Below are positions 10,204-19,758 of a stretch of DNA of 64,000 nt, one piece after another. The stretch is from Lysobacterales bacterium (GTDB lineage: Bacteria > Pseudomonadota > Gammaproteobacteria > Xanthomonadales > SZUA-5): positions 218,910 through 282,909 of the forward strand of contig JALHMH010000002.1 in NCBI GenBank assembly GCA_022844165.1, written 5' to 3'. The notes beneath the pieces are model-generated. The model ran no database searches and had not been told where the DNA came from. It saw only the letters and a list, made by a program, of their open reading frames with translations. The first letter of the stretch is position 1. Each line of letters opens with the position of its first letter. The position numbers were made by a program, and so were the translations under genes.

Positions 10204-10845
10204 TCAATCCTCAATTGGCTGCAGTTTGGGCGCTGGGCGAAACTCGCCGACGACATCAACGCCGGCCGGCGGCTCAAAGGTGAAAACCCCGGCGTTCAGT
10301 GTCGGATTGCGCGCCCAGTCGGTAAAGACGATTTCCGTACGTTGCCCGACAACGTCCGTGATCACCATGCGCACCAGTTGCGCTTCGCGCAACCCAAGGT
10401 CGACCGAGGTGAATTCCGCATCGGAGGTTTTTGGTGCCAGTGTCAGCCACTTTGCACCATCGCGCTCGCCACCCTCGGTGACGTTGAACTGCTCGTCCAT
10501 CACGCTCAAGTCGAGCAACACGGCCAGCGGGCTGCGCGTTTCGTCGAAGGACTGCGGACGCACGCTCACCTGCTCCAACTCAACGTCGTAAATCCAGACA
10601 TGATCGCCATCGGCGATGATTTGCTGCTCGTCCGGCTCGCGGTATTCCCAACGGAAGCGATCAGGCCTCGCGAGCATCACTGTGCCGCTGGAGCGGTCCA
10701 GTGATTCGCCGTCGGCATCGTAGACTTGTTGTACAAACGTCGCCGACAGTGACGCCGCGCCATCCGCCATCTGCTCCAGTTCGGTTCGGGCGTCCGCCCA
10801 CGCCAAAACGGGTAGCGTTGCCAACAGCAGCCATAGATGTCTCAT
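10204..10845 (-). CDS. lolA: Outer-membrane lipoprotein carrier protein LolA
   Basis: 213 residues from ATG 10845, which is preceded by a good ribosome site (GAGAGG, about 9 bases). Signal peptide MRHLWLLLATLPVLAWA. The mature part has the LolA pattern: FVQQVYDADG, GTVMLARPDRFRWEY, and a core ending with PPAGVDVV. It ferries lipoproteins through the periplasm from LolCDE to LolB. The frame is open for another 90 codons upstream, but that extension runs through repeat sequence and is not coding. The next gene downstream is bamD, so two envelope-biogenesis genes are adjacent. Confidence 0.94.
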   Translation of the reverse strand: MRHLWLLLATLPVLAWADARTELEQMADGAASLSATFVQQVYDADGESLDRSSGTVMLARPDRFRWEYREPDEQQIIADGDHVWIYDVELEQVSVRPQSFDETRSPLAVLLDLSVMDEQFNVTEGGERDGAKWLTLAPKTSDAEFTSVDLGLREAQLVRMVITDVVGQRTEIVFTDWARNPTLNAGVFTFEPPAGVDVVGEFRPAPKLQPIED

Positions 10846-10911
10846 CACGGTAACCCTCTCGATGTACCCGATACACGATAAGTGATGCGCTTGAACATCG
10901 GCAAAATCAAT

Positions 10912-11040
10912 GGCGAGGCTGCGCCTGAGCCGCCGAGCATTGTTGGCTTCGCTCGGCAGCGTGCTTTTCACAACCCGCGCTTTTGCATTTCCGGCCCAGT
11001 GGCGCAGTCGCTGGGCGTTCGACTCGGCACGCGCCTGCGG
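10912..11040 (-). repeat. Dispersed intergenic repeat, copy A
   Basis: Sits between the divergent lolA and sbp genes. It begins with GCGAGGCTGCGCCTGAGC, continues with GCCGAGCATTGTTGGCTTCG and contains the hairpin region CCCAGTG-(loop)-CGCTGGG followed by an ACGCGCCTGCGG segment. It aligns over about 130 bp with copy B at 34988 and, inverted, with copy D1 at 31114. It lacks the distal arm ending in TCAAGGACT. The strand label is arbitrary because the repeat does not appear to code. Confidence 0.75.
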
Positions 11041-11127
11041 TAAAGCGATGTGCCCATAGCCAGTGTTCATTTCGACAGACCGTTGCTGATGCGCTAAGGT
11101 CGCTGGGGTCGACACGAGGTTGTGTGT

Positions 11128-12120
11128 ATGCGTTCCTTTGCCCTTGTCATTGTGTTGCTGCTGCTATCTGGCCCTGGCGCCGGCTCGGCGATGCAGTTGC
11201 TGAACGCTTCGTACGATCCGACACGAGAGCTCTACAAGGCGATCAACGCCAGATTCGAAGCGGCGAACCAGGGAGTGTCCGACGAACGCCTGTCGATCCG
11301 TATGTCGCACGGCGGGTCCGGCAAGCAGGCGCGCAGTGTCATCGACGGGTTGCGCGCCGACGTGGTCACGCTGGCTCTGGCGGCCGACATCGACAAAATC
11401 GCGCGCAGTGCCGGGCTGTTGCCGGAAGATTGGCAACATCGCCTGCCCCACAACAGCACGCCTTTCACATCGACGATCGTCTTTCTGGTCCGCACCGGCA
11501 ATCCCAAACAGATCAACGATTGGCCGGATCTGATCAAACCTGGCGTCGCGGTGATCACACCCAATCCCAAAACCTCCGGTGGTGCCCGATGGAACTATCT
11601 GGCGGCGTGGGCTTTCGGCGCGTCTGGGGCCGGAGGTGAGGCGAACGCCAGAGATTTCGTGACACGGCTCTATCGACAGGTCCCGGTGCTGGATGCTGGC
11701 GCACGCGGCTCAACGACTACATTTGTGCAGCGTGGGTTGGGCGATGTGCTGTTGACCTGGGAAAATGAAGCATTTCTGGCAACGCGAGAATTTGGCGCAG
11801 GCAAATTCGAGCTGGTCTATCCATCGGTTTCGATCCTGGCCGAACCGCCTGTTGCGCTTATCGACCGAAACGTCGACCGAAAGGGCAGCCGCGCCCTTGC
11901 CGAAGCCTACCTTCAGTTTCTCTTTACGGCGCCCGCGCAGCGCCTCGGCGCCGAGCACTATTTCAGACCTCAAGACCCACAAATCGCGATGGAGTACGTC
12001 GACCGATTTCCCGCGCTGGAGATGCGTTCTATCGACGATTTTGGTGGTTGGACAGCTGCGCAAAAAATGCATTTCGACGAGGGCGGCGTGTTCGACCAAA
12101 TCTACGCCAGGGCGCGATGA
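11128..12120 (+). CDS. sbp: Sulfate ABC transporter substrate-binding protein
   Basis: 330 residues; signal peptide 1-22 ([17 protein letters not shown]...). The mature start [14 protein letters not shown] and the segments [31 protein letters not shown] and DSGARGST-like [10 protein letters not shown] are diagnostic of the periplasmic sulfate/thiosulfate binders. ATG 11128 is chosen because GAGG lies about 9 bases upstream; a GTG two codons earlier is possible. Its stop overlaps the cysT start (ATGA). First gene of the sbp-cysTWA operon, delivering sulfate to the membrane importer for cysteine synthesis. Confidence 0.95.
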   Translation: MRSFALVIVLLLLSGPGAGSAMQLLNASYDPTRELYKAINARFEAANQGVSDERLSIRMSHGGSGKQARSVIDGLRADVVTLALAADIDKIARSAGLLPEDWQHRLPHNSTPFTSTIVFLVRTGNPKQINDWPDLIKPGVAVITPNPKTSGGARWNYLAAWAFGASGAGGEANARDFVTRLYRQVPVLDAGARGSTTTFVQRGLGDVLLTWENEAFLATREFGAGKFELVYPSVSILAEPPVALIDRNVDRKGSRALAEAYLQFLFTAPAQRLGAEHYFRPQDPQIAMEYVDRFPALEMRSIDDFGGWTAAQKMHFDEGGVFDQIYARAR

Positions 12121-13049
12121 GCGCATTTGCAGACCCCCGCCCGTCGCTCCAGTTGCAACCCGTCGGGCTTCCCACAACCGCCGTTGCACTGCATGCTCGG
12201 ACCATGAGCGTCCGTGCCCGCCCGCATACGGTGTTGCCCGGCTTTGGCCTAAGCCTCGGCTACGCGGTGTTTTATTTCAGTTTGATCGTTTTGTTGCCGA
12301 TCGTGGCGGTCTACGCGCGCAGTTTTTCTGAGGGCATCGAGAGCTTCGCGGCGGCGGCGTTCTCCGAGCGTGCGATCAACGCGTATCGATTGTCGTTCGG
12401 CGCCGCGCTCCTGGCTGCGGCGATTAACGCCCTGTTCGGATTTTTGGTCGCGTGGGTGTTGGTGCGCTATCGCTTTCCGGGCAGGCGGCTGCTCGATGCC
12501 TTCGTCGACCTGCCATTCGCATTGCCTACCGCTGTTGCGGGCATCGCCCTGACCACGATTTACGCCCCCAATGGCTGGCTCGGCCAACATGCCGCGCTGC
12601 TCGATTGGCAACTGGCTTACAACCCCATCGGTATTGTCATTGCCCTGGTGTTTATTGGGTTGCCGTTCGTCGTTCGAACGCTGCAACCGGTGATTGCCGA
12701 ACTAGGGCACGCGCCTGAAGAAGCTGCCGCCACCTTGGGTGCAGGCCGTTGGCGGACCTTTACTCGAGTTATCTTCCCGGCTTTGTTGCCAGCATGGCTG
12801 ACTGGCTTCGCGCTGGCATTCGCGCGCGCTGTCGGCGAATACGGCTCGGTGATCTTTATCGCCGGCAACCTGCCGTTCGTGTCGGAAATCGCGCCGCTGC
12901 TGATTGTCATTCAGCTCGAACAGTACAACTACGTCGGCGCCTCTGCGATCGCGGTGGTGATGTTGACCGCGAGTTTCTTGTTGCTGTTGGTCGTTAATCT
13001 CTTGCAAGCCTGGGCTACGCGCCGATCGGGAGTCGATCGTGCACGCTAG
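12117..13049 (+). CDS. cysT: Sulfate ABC transporter permease CysT
   Basis: Inner-membrane permease with about six transmembrane segments. [39 protein letters not shown] and the EAA loop ([12 protein letters not shown]) match CysT/CysU. The start at 12117 is taken from the ATGA overlap with sbp; homologues align only from about the ATG at 12204 ([14 protein letters not shown]), so the true start may be 87 bp further in. The stop overlaps the first codons of cysW. Confidence 0.93.
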   Translation: MSAFADPRPSLQLQPVGLPTTAVALHARTMSVRARPHTVLPGFGLSLGYAVFYFSLIVLLPIVAVYARSFSEGIESFAAAAFSERAINAYRLSFGAALLAAAINALFGFLVAWVLVRYRFPGRRLLDAFVDLPFALPTAVAGIALTTIYAPNGWLGQHAALLDWQLAYNPIGIVIALVFIGLPFVVRTLQPVIAELGHAPEEAAATLGAGRWRTFTRVIFPALLPAWLTGFALAFARAVGEYGSVIFIAGNLPFVSEIAPLLIVIQLEQYNYVGASAIAVVMLTASFLLLLVVNLLQAWATRRSGVDRAR

Positions 13050-13884
13050 CGTTGGCAACCGCGAGCCGTTGTGGGTGCGGCTCACGCTGATTTCGCTGGC
13101 GGTGGTGTTCTTGATCGTCGTGCTGCTTCTGCCGCTTGCCGCAGTGTTCGCCGAGGCATTCCGCCAGGGTTGGCATGCTTACGCCGAAGCGCTGCGAGAA
13201 CCAGACGCGTGGTCGGCGTTGCAGTTGACGCTATTGGTTGCCGTCATCGCAGTGCCGCTCAATCTCGTATTCGGCGTGGCAGCGGCCTGGGCAGTGGCGC
13301 GCTTTCAGTTTCGCGGCAAGAGTCTGCTCGTGACTTTGATCGATCTGCCGTTTTCGGTCTCGCCGGTCATCTCCGGGCTGATCTACGTTCTGGTCTATGG
13401 GTTGCACGGGTGGTTCGGGCCCTGGCTCGATGCGCATGATCTGCAGATCATCTTCGCCGTGCCGGGCATTGTGCTTGCCACGGTGTTCGTCACGTTTCCG
13501 TTTGTCGCGCGCGAGCTGATTCCGCTATTGCAGGAACAGGGCAGCCTGGAAGAAGAGGCGGCACTCAGCCTGGGTGCGAGCGGATGGACGATGTTCTGGC
13601 GAGTCACGATACCGAATATTCGTTGGGGCCTTCTGTATGGCGTTCTTTTGTGCAACGCCAGGGCCATGGGCGAGTTCGGAGCGGTCAGTGTGGTATCCGG
13701 TCATATCCGCGGCGAGACCAACACCCTGCCGCTCCACGTGGAAATTCTCTACAACGAATACAATTTCGTCGCCGCTTTCGCCGTCGCTTCGTTGCTTGCC
13801 TTGCTGGCCCTGATCACGTTGGCCATCAAGTCGTTCCTGGAGTGGCGCCATGCCGGCGAGCTCGCGGCCGCTCGGCGGCATTAG
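13039..13884 (+). CDS. cysW: Sulfate ABC transporter permease CysW
   Basis: 281 residues, second permease of the sulfate importer. GTG start at 13039, overlapping cysT by 11 bp. Six membrane segments; the EAA loop reads [17 protein letters not shown], and the signature segment [21 protein letters not shown] is characteristic of CysW and distinguishes it from CysT. A 75-bp gap separates it from cysA. Confidence 0.94.
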   Translation: MHASVGNREPLWVRLTLISLAVVFLIVVLLLPLAAVFAEAFRQGWHAYAEALREPDAWSALQLTLLVAVIAVPLNLVFGVAAAWAVARFQFRGKSLLVTLIDLPFSVSPVISGLIYVLVYGLHGWFGPWLDAHDLQIIFAVPGIVLATVFVTFPFVARELIPLLQEQGSLEEEAALSLGASGWTMFWRVTIPNIRWGLLYGVLLCNARAMGEFGAVSVVSGHIRGETNTLPLHVEILYNEYNFVAAFAVASLLALLALITLAIKSFLEWRHAGELAAARRH

Positions 13885-13959
13885 CCGGTCTGGCGACGTC
13901 AGCATCATCGCCCACGGCAGACCACCCACCATCCATTACCGTCAGTCAGCCTGTCTCGA

Positions 13960-14985
13960 ATGAACCTAACCCTCAACCACCTCAGCAAGAACTTCGGCAA
14001 CATCAAGGCCGTCGATGATGTGTCGCTGTCGGTACCGAGTGGCGAGCTGGTCGCGCTGCTGGGTCCCAGCGGTTCGGGCAAGACGACGCTGCTGCGCATC
14101 GTCGGTGGACTGGAGGCGGCTGACACTGGCCAGGTGCTGTATGCGGGCGAGGATACGACGCATTGGCCGATCCAGAAGCGGCGCGCCGGTTTCGTGTTTC
14201 AGAACTACGCATTGTTTCGCAATATGACGGTGTTCGAGAACATCGCCTTCGGAATGCGTGCACTGCCGCGCAAACAGCGACTGAAAGCTGTCGAATTGAA
14301 GCGCCGCGTCGCGGAACTGCTGTATCTGATTCGCCTGCCGGATCTGGCGGAGCGTTTTCCAGCACAACTATCGGGTGGGCAACAACAGCGCGTTGCTTTG
14401 GCGCGCGCGCTTGCGATCGAACCACGTTTGCTGCTGCTCGACGAACCTTTCGGCGCGCTGGACGCGCAGGTGCGCAAAGAACTGCGCCGTTGGGTGCGCC
14501 AGGTGCACGATCAAACCGGGTTAACTTCCTTATTTGTCACGCACGATCAAGATGAGGCGCTGGAACTCGCGGATCGTGTGGTGGTGATGCGCGACGGGCA
14601 CATTGAGCAGATCGGCACACCCGACGAGATCTTCGAATCGCCGGCAACGCGTTTCGTGCACGAGTTCGTCGGCGAGAGTTGTGCGTTACCGGTCGACGTG
14701 CGTGCTGGCCGCGTCAGCTATGCAGGGCAACAGCTCGACATCGAAGCGCCACTGGCCGATGGTCCGGCACATTTGCTGTTGCGCCCACAGTACCTCGCAC
14801 CAGCGGAAACGGGCATCGTCGTGCGCATTGATGCCGCACGCCGAGTCGGCCCGCGGCGACGCCTGGAGGCGGTGACCGGCGCCGGCGATCGGCTGGAATT
14901 CGAGGTCGATAGCGATATTGACGCGGGTCGTGGCCAGACACTGCATGTGCGGCCTACGAAGTGGCGGCTGTATTCGATCCATTGA
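13960..14985 (+). CDS. cysA: Sulfate/thiosulfate import ATP-binding protein CysA
   Basis: 341 residues. Walker A GPSGSGKTT (35-43), ABC signature LSGGQQQRVALARAL, Walker B LLLLDEPFGALD and the H-loop in LFVTHDQDEAL are intact. A C-terminal TOBE-like domain (about 240-341) is typical of CysA/MalK-type ATPases. Energises the CysTW permease. Last gene of the sbp-cysT-cysW-cysA operon; the downstream miaA is convergent, about 105 bp away. Confidence 0.95.
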   Translation: MNLTLNHLSKNFGNIKAVDDVSLSVPSGELVALLGPSGSGKTTLLRIVGGLEAADTGQVLYAGEDTTHWPIQKRRAGFVFQNYALFRNMTVFENIAFGMRALPRKQRLKAVELKRRVAELLYLIRLPDLAERFPAQLSGGQQQRVALARALAIEPRLLLLDEPFGALDAQVRKELRRWVRQVHDQTGLTSLFVTHDQDEALELADRVVVMRDGHIEQIGTPDEIFESPATRFVHEFVGESCALPVDVRAGRVSYAGQQLDIEAPLADGPAHLLLRPQYLAPAETGIVVRIDAARRVGPRRRLEAVTGAGDRLEFEVDSDIDAGRGQTLHVRPTKWRLYSIH

Positions 14986-15090
14986 GCTGTGCGGTCTGCG
15001 GTAGTCTGGTGTGTCGCAAGTACCCTGAACTCAGTCCCGATGCCTTTGGCCCTGGACCAGTCGAGGAGTCATAGTAGCGCTATGGCGCCG

Positions 15091-16053
15091 TCAAGGACTC
15101 TGGTCGGGGACCCGTCGTGCCGCCCTGACAGGTGTCGTCTCTGTCGCCTGAAATTGCTTGCCCAGATCCGCAGCAGCGGTCGCCGGGTCGCCGTGTGTCG
15201 GGTCGAGCCAGGTCACTGTGGTGTCGCCGCGCAGCCACGTCAGTTGTCGCTTCGCCAACTGGCGCGTCGCATACAGCGCACGTTGGAAGCACTGGTCTGC
15301 ATCGAACTCTCCCTCCAGATGTAACCACACCTGGCGATAGCCAACGCTGCGCATCGACGGCAGATCGGCATGCATACCGGGTTGTTGCATCAGCACCCGA
15401 ACTTCGTCGACGAAGCCGCTGGCGAACATCGTGCGCAGCCGCGTCTCGATACGCTGGTGCAGGAGGCCCCGATCGGCGGGCGCCACGGCGATGATTCGCA
15501 GCGACAAACCGGCATCGGCCGAGCCCAACTGCGCACTCAACGGTCTGCCGGTGCTGCGAAAGACTTCGAGTGCGCGCAGTGTGCGTTGCTTGTCGTTGGG
15601 ATGTATGCGGGCAGCGCTAACCGGGTCGACGCTCGCCAATTCTGCATGCAGCGCTGCCAGGCCAGCGTCCTGCAGCTGAATTTGCAAGGCCGCGCGCACC
15701 TGCGCATCGGCGCCGGGCAAAGTGGACAAGCCATCGCGCAGTGCGCGCAGGTACAACATGGTGCCGCCGACCAGAATCGGTATCTTGCCGCGCGCCTGAA
15801 TGTCGGCGATCGCTGACCGGGCGTTGGTGGCGAAGTCGGCGGCCGAATAGGGCTGTGTCGGTTCACGGATATCGATCAGCCAGTGCCGTACGCGGCTTCG
15901 TTCTTCGGGTGATGGTTTCGCACTGCCAATGTCGAGACCGCGATACACCTGGGCCGAATCAACGCTGACGATTTCTCCGTTCAAACGCTCTGCGAGGGAC
16001 AGACCTAGCGCGCTTTTGCCCGCAGCGGTGGGGCCAGCGATGGCGAGGATCAT
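15091..16053 (-). CDS. miaA: tRNA dimethylallyltransferase
   Basis: 320 residues. P-loop GPTAAGKS (7-14), SVDSAQVYRGLDIGSAKPS and the motif RSVGYRQVW are classical MiaA. It prenylates A37 of tRNAs reading UNN codons. ATG 16053 overlaps the stop of the upstream permease gene (ATGA). The last codons and the stop (AGTCCTTGA) look like the terminal sequence of the dispersed repeat family found elsewhere in this window, so the C-terminus may have been reshaped by a repeat insertion. Confidence 0.96.
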   Translation of the reverse strand: MILAIAGPTAAGKSALGLSLAERLNGEIVSVDSAQVYRGLDIGSAKPSPEERSRVRHWLIDIREPTQPYSAADFATNARSAIADIQARGKIPILVGGTMLYLRALRDGLSTLPGADAQVRAALQIQLQDAGLAALHAELASVDPVSAARIHPNDKQRTLRALEVFRSTGRPLSAQLGSADAGLSLRIIAVAPADRGLLHQRIETRLRTMFASGFVDEVRVLMQQPGMHADLPSMRSVGYRQVWLHLEGEFDADQCFQRALYATRQLAKRQLTWLRGDTTVTWLDPTHGDPATAAADLGKQFQATETTPVRAARRVPDQSP

Positions 16054-17312
16054 GCCCCTCTCCGGGCGCGCTGCATGGCAAGAAAACTGAATGCGCCGAT
16101 CACATTCAAGATGAGCGGCAGCAACAATGCAAAGTACCCGCTACCACTGTGCGCGACTTCGAGCCCGCGATACAACAGCACACCCACAACGGGTGCGAGC
16201 AGGCCGCGGATGCCGGTCAGTGTGGTGTGCACGCCCATATACAGCGCGGCTTGTTCGGGACGCGAAAAGTCGTTGTGTCCGAGGTTCCAACCGAGTTGGC
16301 CGCCGGCGTAGCCAGCACCCAGCAGCAATGCACCCATCGCCATCAGCCAGACGCTGGACAGCATCGCGCCGAGAAAAAATACGGCACTGGTGGCGACGAA
16401 ACTCCAGGCATGTACGACGCGAAACTCCACAATGTGCACACGGTCGAAAAATCGGGCCCAGGCACCAACAGCGAAGGGCAACATCAGCAGTGGCACAGTT
16501 GACACCAGCGCAACCTGCCACAAGGCCGGCAAAACCAATCGTTCGGCGGCTACTAGCAGCACCAGCGCCGGCAGCATTAAATTGCCACTGCCGAACACGA
16601 ACATACTGCGCATGTACGCCCGGTAAGTTGGATCGGAGGCAAGGACGCGACGAAACGCGGCGATGCCTGGCTTAAGTTCGCCTTCCGAGCGCAGCGCCGC
16701 CTCTCGCTGACGCAATAATCCGTGGCCGCGCAGTCGGATGATGCGGTACCGCCATGCGCCGAAAATGCCGATCACGCCAGCGACAGAGAATAACCACGGC
16801 AGAGCATCCGGCGCGCGCTCGAGCATCCAGCCGACCGCGAAGGCCATGGTGGCCATGACAATGGCGTTGAGCGCGGCAAGTTTCGACGCCAGACGCGCCC
16901 GTGCCGTACTCGGAAAATTATTGCGCCAAACCACCGCGCGTAAGGTGACGACGCCCACCCAGGCAACCCGCGCCAGAATGGTCAGCAGCACAACGAACGC
17001 CAATCCGAGCGGCGTGCCGGGCGTGAAGGCCAGGAGCAACACTGAGAGCATTGCGACCATCTGCCAGATGACCGTCAACTGGATCTTGTCGCGGCCCAGC
17101 TGGTGTGCCGCAAACAAGAAGCTGGCAAGGTTTGCATAAGCACTTGCGCCCATCACCAGGGCGATTGCGATATCCAGTGCAATTGCGGGTGCCGCAACGG
17201 CGTACCTTGCTTTGATTAACGCAGCGATTGCCGCCCCTTCGACGACCCCCATGCCAACGCTCAGAAGCGCCCAGTTCAGGATCTCTTGGGGGTACTGGCG
17301 GCGCGGCGGCAC
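16050..17312 (-). CDS. Major facilitator superfamily-type permease, substrate unknown
   Basis: 420 residues with about twelve hydrophobic segments in two halves separated by a charged loop around residues 195-235. No substrate-specific motif recognised. The GTG at 17312 is the annotated start, but the frame continues upstream to a CTG at 17322 with AGGA spaced about 8 bases before it, so the N-terminus may be three or four residues longer. Coupled to miaA by a 4-bp overlap. A shortened copy of the dispersed repeat lies directly upstream. Confidence 0.8.
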   Translation of the reverse strand: MPPRRQYPQEILNWALLSVGMGVVEGAAIAALIKARYAVAAPAIALDIAIALVMGASAYANLASFLFAAHQLGRDKIQLTVIWQMVAMLSVLLLAFTPGTPLGLAFVVLLTILARVAWVGVVTLRAVVWRNNFPSTARARLASKLAALNAIVMATMAFAVGWMLERAPDALPWLFSVAGVIGIFGAWRYRIIRLRGHGLLRQREAALRSEGELKPGIAAFRRVLASDPTYRAYMRSMFVFGSGNLMLPALVLLVAAERLVLPALWQVALVSTVPLLMLPFAVGAWARFFDRVHIVEFRVVHAWSFVATSAVFFLGAMLSSVWLMAMGALLLGAGYAGGQLGWNLGHNDFSRPEQAALYMGVHTTLTGIRGLLAPVVGVLLYRGLEVAHSGSGYFALLLPLILNVIGAFSFLAMQRARRGA

Positions 17313-17334
17313 GTTGGCTTTCAGAAATAGATCC

Positions 17335-17382
17335 TGGCGAGGCTTCGTCTCAGTGTACAGATCCGGCTCCGGTCAAGGACTC
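17335..17382 (+). repeat. Dispersed intergenic repeat, copy F (internally deleted)
   Basis: This 48-bp segment joins the 5' end of the repeat (GGCGAGGCTTCGTCTCAG) directly to its 3' end (GATCCGGCTCCGGTCAAGGACT), as if the centre of a full-length copy such as 35155-35320 had been deleted. It lies between the stop of the GGDEF-EAL gene and the start of the MFS gene, both on the minus strand, so it sits in their probable 3'/5' untranslated region. Confidence 0.65.
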
Positions 17383-17386
17383 CAGC

Positions 17387-19654
17387 TCATCCCGCGCCGC
17401 CAACGCTGCGTAACGTCGCATGCCGCACGCCTTTGCCTTCGAGCAGAGGCAGGCAGTTTTCAGCCGTGATCGCGCGCGAAAACCAAAAACCTTGGATCTC
17501 ATCGATCCCCAGATTATTCAAAAACCGCGCTTGCGGCTCGGTCTCAACGCCCTCCGCCACCACGCACAGACCGAGCGTCCGCGCCATTCCGAAAATCGTC
17601 TCGATGATCACGCCCGAATCGCTATCGCCGGGCAGATCGGCTACGAAGGCCTTGTCAACCTTGAGAATGTCGATGGGCAGGCGTCGCAAGTGCGAGAGCG
17701 AAGAATAACCGGTACCAAAATCATCGATCGCAATGCGCAGTCCAAGACGATGCAATTCGTCGAGCTGCGCGATGGCCGAGTCGGGGTCGTCCATCAACTC
17801 ACTCTCGGTAATTTCGATCTCGAGTGCATCGCCGCGTACGCCCATTTCGTTGAGCAAGATGGCGATGAATTGCTGCAAAGTTCCATCCCGGATCTGGCGT
17901 TGGGAGACGTTAACGGATACCGAGACGTCCCGGTGTCCTCGCGCACGCCATTCGCGAACTTGCGCCAAAGCCTCGCTCAATACCCAGCGACCCACCGGAA
18001 CCACGAGGCCGGTCTCTTCGAGAATGCCGATAAACTCATCGGGACTGACCAGGCCACGCTCCGGGTGGCGCCAGCGCAGCAGTGCTTCGAATCCGGTGAT
18101 GCGTTGTTTGGCGAGCGAAAAGCGAGGTTGATAAAGTAACAAAAACTCGTTCCGTTCAACCGCCAGGCGAACGCGACGTTCCAACTCCAGGCGATCGCGA
18201 ATGGCCTGATTGCGGGCGGGGGAGTAGATGCGGAACGTGTTTCGCCCTTCGCCCTTTGCCTCGTACATCGCCGAATCGGCGGCATTCACCAGATGCCGCG
18301 CGTCCCAGCCGTGCTCCGGCCAAAGGCTGATGCCAATGCTTGGTGTGATCGCGATTTGCCGCCCACGCAGTGGAAACGGCTCGCCGAACGCAGAGATCAG
18401 GAATTGCGCGTACCAGATCAAAGTCTCCAGATCTCGCGCTGCGATCGGAGCGATGGCGAATTCATCGCTACCCAGGCGTGCCAGCAGGTCGCCAGAGGAC
18501 AAACACGCTTCGAGACGCAAGGCGACTGCCTGCAAAAGCTCGTCGCCGGCGTCGTGACCAAGGGTCTCGTTCACGTGCTTGAGCCGATCGAGGTCGATTT
18601 CGAGCACGCCCAGGACACCATCGCTGGGAGTGCTTTTCTCCAGCAGCTGGTCCAACTGCTGCATAAAGTGATTGCGCGAAGACACGCCGGTGAGGCCGTC
18701 GTGGCTGGCCAAACGTTGGAGCCGACGTTCATCGTGTCGGCGTTCGGTGATGTCGGCGAGCACCGAAACGTACAAGCGCTCACCGTTCTGATCGAGTTCC
18801 ACACGATTGGTGCGCAGGGCCAATAAGCGCTCCTCGCCGTTCTTGCGCCGCTGCCAGATCTCGCCCTGCCATTGTCCGGTCTGTTCCAGCGTATTGCGCA
18901 GGCGGCGATAGAAATCCGGGTCGTGCCGATCCGAATTCATCAGCGCGCTGGATTGACCGAGAATTTCGTCGACCTTAAATCCGCTGATCGCTTCGAACGA
19001 CGGATTGATCATGACAAACTCATGGCTGGCGTTGGTCACCGCCACAGCTTCTTGCATCGACTCGATCACTTCCTCGGCGATACGGCTCAATCGCTGCGCG
19101 TTGCGCATGCTGCTGATATCGCGAAACGTGCCGGCAACACGCAGCGCGCGACCGTCAGTGCTGCGTTCCACTGTTGCGCCGCGCACGGCGACGAAGCGCA
19201 TACGCTCGCCCGCATCGAGCATGCGGAATTCGACTTCGAAATAACGGTCTTTGCCCGATAAATGGCGCGCCAGCGCGGTTTCGAACTTTTGTACGTCGTC
19301 GCGGTGGATGCGGTGCTTGAACTCAATACTGGTGAAGGTGCGCTCGACGACCAGTCCCTGGTCCATATCCACCGCAGAGCGATAGATGACATCGCGCGAC
19401 AGGTCGAAATCCCAATAGCCATCGTGACTTGCGCCCAAGGCGAGCTTAAGTCGCTCATCGCGCTCCTTCACCGCTGCCTGGGCTTTCGCCAACTCGCGAA
19501 CGCGGTTGCGGTATCGCAAAATCATCAGCGCCGCGAAAGCAATGATCAGCAGATCGATCGGCCAATGCGGCAAGGATGATTCCGCGGCGTGCGCGACTGT
19601 CGGAATAAGAAGTCCGAAACCTGCGATACGGTGTTTTGAGTGTAATACGAGCAT
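17387..19654 (-). CDS. Membrane-bound PAS-PAS-GGDEF-EAL protein (probable c-di-GMP phosphodiesterase)
   Basis: 755 residues from ATG 19654 (a GTG at 19672 is possible). N-terminal hydrophobic segments (about 1-50), two PAS/PAC domains (about 65-185 and 190-315), GGDEF domain (about 325-490) and EAL domain (about 500-745). The GGDEF signature is GSDEF (395-399), so cyclase activity is doubtful. The EAL domain is intact: EALLRW starting at Glu523, ITESEL, DDFGTGYSSLSHL and EGVETE. Probably hydrolyses c-di-GMP, perhaps with the GGDEF domain as a GTP sensor (inference). Lies downstream of a kinase-regulator pair on the same strand, 104 bp from it. Confidence 0.92.
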   Translation of the reverse strand: MLVLHSKHRIAGFGLLIPTVAHAAESSLPHWPIDLLIIAFAALMILRYRNRVRELAKAQAAVKERDERLKLALGASHDGYWDFDLSRDVIYRSAVDMDQGLVVERTFTSIEFKHRIHRDDVQKFETALARHLSGKDRYFEVEFRMLDAGERMRFVAVRGATVERSTDGRALRVAGTFRDISSMRNAQRLSRIAEEVIESMQEAVAVTNASHEFVMINPSFEAISGFKVDEILGQSSALMNSDRHDPDFYRRLRNTLEQTGQWQGEIWQRRKNGEERLLALRTNRVELDQNGERLYVSVLADITERRHDERRLQRLASHDGLTGVSSRNHFMQQLDQLLEKSTPSDGVLGVLEIDLDRLKHVNETLGHDAGDELLQAVALRLEACLSSGDLLARLGSDEFAIAPIAARDLETLIWYAQFLISAFGEPFPLRGRQIAITPSIGISLWPEHGWDARHLVNAADSAMYEAKGEGRNTFRIYSPARNQAIRDRLELERRVRLAVERNEFLLLYQPRFSLAKQRITGFEALLRWRHPERGLVSPDEFIGILEETGLVVPVGRWVLSEALAQVREWRARGHRDVSVSVNVSQRQIRDGTLQQFIAILLNEMGVRGDALEIEITESELMDDPDSAIAQLDELHRLGLRIAIDDFGTGYSSLSHLRRLPIDILKVDKAFVADLPGDSDSGVIIETIFGMARTLGLCVVAEGVETEPQARFLNNLGIDEIQGFWFSRAITAENCLPLLEGKGVRHATLRSVGGAG

Positions 19655-19758
19655 CGCCGTCGACGATATCACGACAACCGCACGCGTTCGCTGATGGCGG
19701 TCCGCCCGATGGAGCGCCCAGGTCCCGATGCAACGCGAAGAAGCAAGATGTTGGGTCG

